Source of the DNA: Acetobacteraceae bacterium | GTDB lineage: Bacteria > Pseudomonadota > Alphaproteobacteria > Acetobacterales > Acetobacteraceae | NCBI GenBank assembly: GCA_947478535.1 | Contig: CANJXD010000013.1 | Coordinates: forward strand, 1 to 25,085 | Direction: 5' to 3' | DNA: 25,085 nucleotides | Shown here: positions 23,463 to 25,085 of the stretch, piece after piece | Layout of the letters: each line of letters begins with the position of its first letter | Position numbering within the stretch: the stretch's first letter is position 1 | Position numbers and translations under genes: made by a program | Notes under the pieces: model-generated | What the model saw: the letters and a program-made list of their open reading frames with translations, nothing else | Databases searched by the model: none | What the model was told of the DNA's origin: nothing

Positions 23463-25019
23463 ATGGCGAATGCCGCCAATCTTGGCCGGCTGCTGACACA
23501 GACGGCGCGGCGCCTGCCGGCGGCGCCAGCGCTGGTCTGGCGCGGCCGGGTCTGGTCCTTCGCCGAACTCGATGCCCGCGTCGATCGCGCGGCCCAGGCG
23601 CTGCGCGGGCTTGGGGTGGGGAAGGGGGACCGCGTTCTCGTCCACTCCCGCAACACCAATGCGATGTTTGAGAGCATGTGGGCCTGCTTCAAGATCGGCG
23701 CCGCCTGGGTCCCCACCAATTTCCGCCTGACACCGGCCGAGGTCTCCTGGCTTGCCACCTCCTCCCGCGCCGTCGTCATGCTGCGCGACGAGGGATTCTC
23801 CCAGCACGCGGAAGCCGTGCGCGCGGCGAGCCCGCATCTGCGGACCGTGATCGCGGTAGGCGATGCAGGCGCTGGGGAGCTGGACTACGAAACCCTGCTC
23901 ACCGCCGCCACGCCGCCCCCGGTGGATCACGAGGAAGCGGTCGCCTATGACGATCCCTGCTGGTTCTTCTACACCAGCGGCACCACCGGCCGCCCCAAGG
24001 CGGCAGTACTCACGCATGGCCAGATGGCCTTCGTGGTGACGAACCATCTGGCGGATCTGCTGCCCGGCACGACGGAGCGCGATGCTTCCCTCGTCGTCGC
24101 GCCGCTGTCGCATGGCGCGGGCATCCACGCCCTCACCCAGGTTGCGCGCGGCGCCCGGAGCGTGCTGCTGGCGGGGGAGAAGATGGACCCGGAGGAAGCC
24201 TGGTCGCTGGTCGCCGAGCACCGCGTCAGCAACCTGTTCACCGTGCCGACCATCCTCACCGCGCTGGTGCGCCACCCCGCCGTGGACCGCTTCGACCATT
24301 CCTCCCTGCGCCACGTCATCTACGCCGGCGCGCCGATGTATGCGGCCGACCAGGCCGAGGCACTCGCAAAACTCGGCCCCTGCCTGGTGCAGTATTTCGG
24401 GCTCGGCGAGGTGACCGGCAACATCACCGTCCTCCGACCGGACCAGCATACCGAGGACAATGCCGGCAGTTGCGGCGCGCCGCGCACGGGGATGGAGGTG
24501 GCTATCCTGGCGGAGGATGGCACGCGCCTCCCGCCCGATGCGATTGGCGAGATCTGCGTTCGCGGGCCCGCCGTCTTCGCCGGCTATTTCGAAAATCCGG
24601 AAGCGAACGCCAAGGCCTTCGCGGGGGGATGGTTCCACACCGGCGATCTCGGCCGTCTCGATTCGCGAGGTTTCCTGTTCATCACGGGACGCGCGTCGGA
24701 CATGTACATCTCCGGCGGATCGAACGTGTATCCCCGCGAGGCGGAGGAGGCGATGCTGACGCACCCGGCCATCGCCGAATGCGCCGTGGTCGGCATCCCC
24801 CACCCGAAATGGGGGGAAGCCGGTGTCGCCTGCGTCGTGGCGCGGGACGGCATGGCGCTGGACGAGGCGGCCGTGCTGGCCCATCTGCGGGACCGCATCG
24901 CCCGCTACAAGCAGCCCCTGCGCGTTGTGGTCTGGGATGCGCTGCCGAAATCCGGCTATGGGAAGGTTCCGAAGACGCTCATCCGCGCCCGTCTGGCGGA
25001 GCAGGGCATCGCGTTCTAG
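23463..25019 (+). CDS. AMP-dependent acyl-CoA synthetase/ligase
   Basis: A 518-residue ANL-superfamily adenylating enzyme. The ATP/phosphate loop YTSGTTGRPKAAVLTHG is at about 169-185, the aromatic A5 region YFGLGEVTG at about 310, the ribose-binding Asp motif HTGDLGRLD at about 391, the hinge GRASDMYISGGSNVYP at about 408, and the catalytic Lys in PKSGYGKVPKTL at about 500. It activates a carboxylic acid as acyl-AMP and normally transfers it to CoA. The substrate (fatty, aryl or other carboxylate) cannot be read from the sequence. It follows the glutamate synthase-like gene after 34 bases and precedes a probable amidohydrolase, so it may belong to the same catabolic operon. Confidence 0.9.
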   Translation: MANAANLGRLLTQTARRLPAAPALVWRGRVWSFAELDARVDRAAQALRGLGVGKGDRVLVHSRNTNAMFESMWACFKIGAAWVPTNFRLTPAEVSWLATSSRAVVMLRDEGFSQHAEAVRAASPHLRTVIAVGDAGAGELDYETLLTAATPPPVDHEEAVAYDDPCWFFYTSGTTGRPKAAVLTHGQMAFVVTNHLADLLPGTTERDASLVVAPLSHGAGIHALTQVARGARSVLLAGEKMDPEEAWSLVAEHRVSNLFTVPTILTALVRHPAVDRFDHSSLRHVIYAGAPMYAADQAEALAKLGPCLVQYFGLGEVTGNITVLRPDQHTEDNAGSCGAPRTGMEVAILAEDGTRLPPDAIGEICVRGPAVFAGYFENPEANAKAFAGGWFHTGDLGRLDSRGFLFITGRASDMYISGGSNVYPREAEEAMLTHPAIAECAVVGIPHPKWGEAGVACVVARDGMALDEAAVLAHLRDRIARYKQPLRVVVWDALPKSGYGKVPKTLIRARLAEQGIAF

Positions 25020-25047
25020 GTTTCGGCCCAACCCGCAGGAGCCACCC

Positions 25048-25085
25048 ATGTCCACCACGATCTTCGCCAATGCCCGCATCCTCGA
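25048..25085 (+). CDS. Partial CDS, 5' end of probable amidohydrolase-family protein
   Basis: Only the first 12 codons lie in the window (MSTTIFANARIL). AGGAG at 25037-25041 with a 6-base spacer supports the ATG at 25048. An N-terminus of the type hydrophobic-xNARIL is common in metal-dependent amidohydrolases (imidazolonepropionase/dihydroorotase-like), but this is too little sequence for a firm call. The gap from the ligase stop is 28 bases, consistent with one operon. Confidence 0.45.
   Translation, partial: MSTTIFANARIL

Noticed and set aside
1..25085. tRNA, rRNA, CRISPR, insertion sequence or prophage features
   Set aside because: No cloverleaf-like sequence, regularly spaced repeats, transposase or integrase was found on reading either strand.

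Overview
This is a very GC-rich, densely packed segment of a bacterial chromosome or large replicon. Its gene content and protein style (GlxA-type regulators, MgsABC/GlxBCD, Sox/Mgd subunits, CUT1 transporters, Bcr/CflA exporter) suggest an alphaproteobacterium, plausibly an Acetobacteraceae/Roseomonas-like organism. The taxonomic guess is an inference from composition and gene families, not from a marker gene. No rRNA, tRNA, CRISPR array, insertion sequence or integrase was seen.

Region 1 (71-11367) is what appears to be a complete N-methylglutamate (NMG) pathway locus. A cupin-type XRE regulator (71-745) is followed by the three subunits of N-methylglutamate synthase (mgsABC, 839-3774) and a type III glutamine synthetase/gamma-glutamylmethylamide synthetase (gmaS, 3883-5184). 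A reverse-strand GlxA/AraC-type regulator (5330-6316) comes next, then the four subunits of NMG dehydrogenase (mgdABCD, homologous to sarcosine oxidase soxBDAG, 6369-11367). The expected flow is methylamine + glutamate + ATP to gamma-glutamylmethylamide, then NMG, then glutamate plus a one-carbon unit delivered as formaldehyde or methylene-tetrahydrofolate. From sequence alone a glx/sox sarcosine-type role cannot be fully excluded.

Region 2 (11408-15749, reverse strand) is a four-gene CUT1-type ABC importer in the order ATPase, solute-binding protein, permease, permease. A strong stem-loop with a U-tract lies between the binding-protein and first permease genes and could set the usual excess of binding protein. 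The substrate is unknown. Its position next to the NMG locus is suggestive only, because the two operons converge.

Region 3 (15874-19036) has a Bcr/CflA-type MFS exporter converging stop-to-stop on an AcoAB-like pair of ThDP-dependent 2-oxoacid dehydrogenase E1 subunits. No E2 or E3 gene is adjacent.

Region 4 (19168 to the right edge, forward strand) is the least explained part. It starts with a 267-residue protein I cannot assign to a family, which is visibly built from two homologous halves. This gene is coupled by a one-base overlap to an acetolactate-synthase-like ThDP enzyme. A membrane-anchored FMN/3Fe-4S glutamate-synthase-like protein, an acyl-CoA-ligase-like adenylating enzyme and the first codons of a probable amidohydrolase follow. 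This group, with the divergent E1 pair, is the best candidate in the window for an undescribed pathway.
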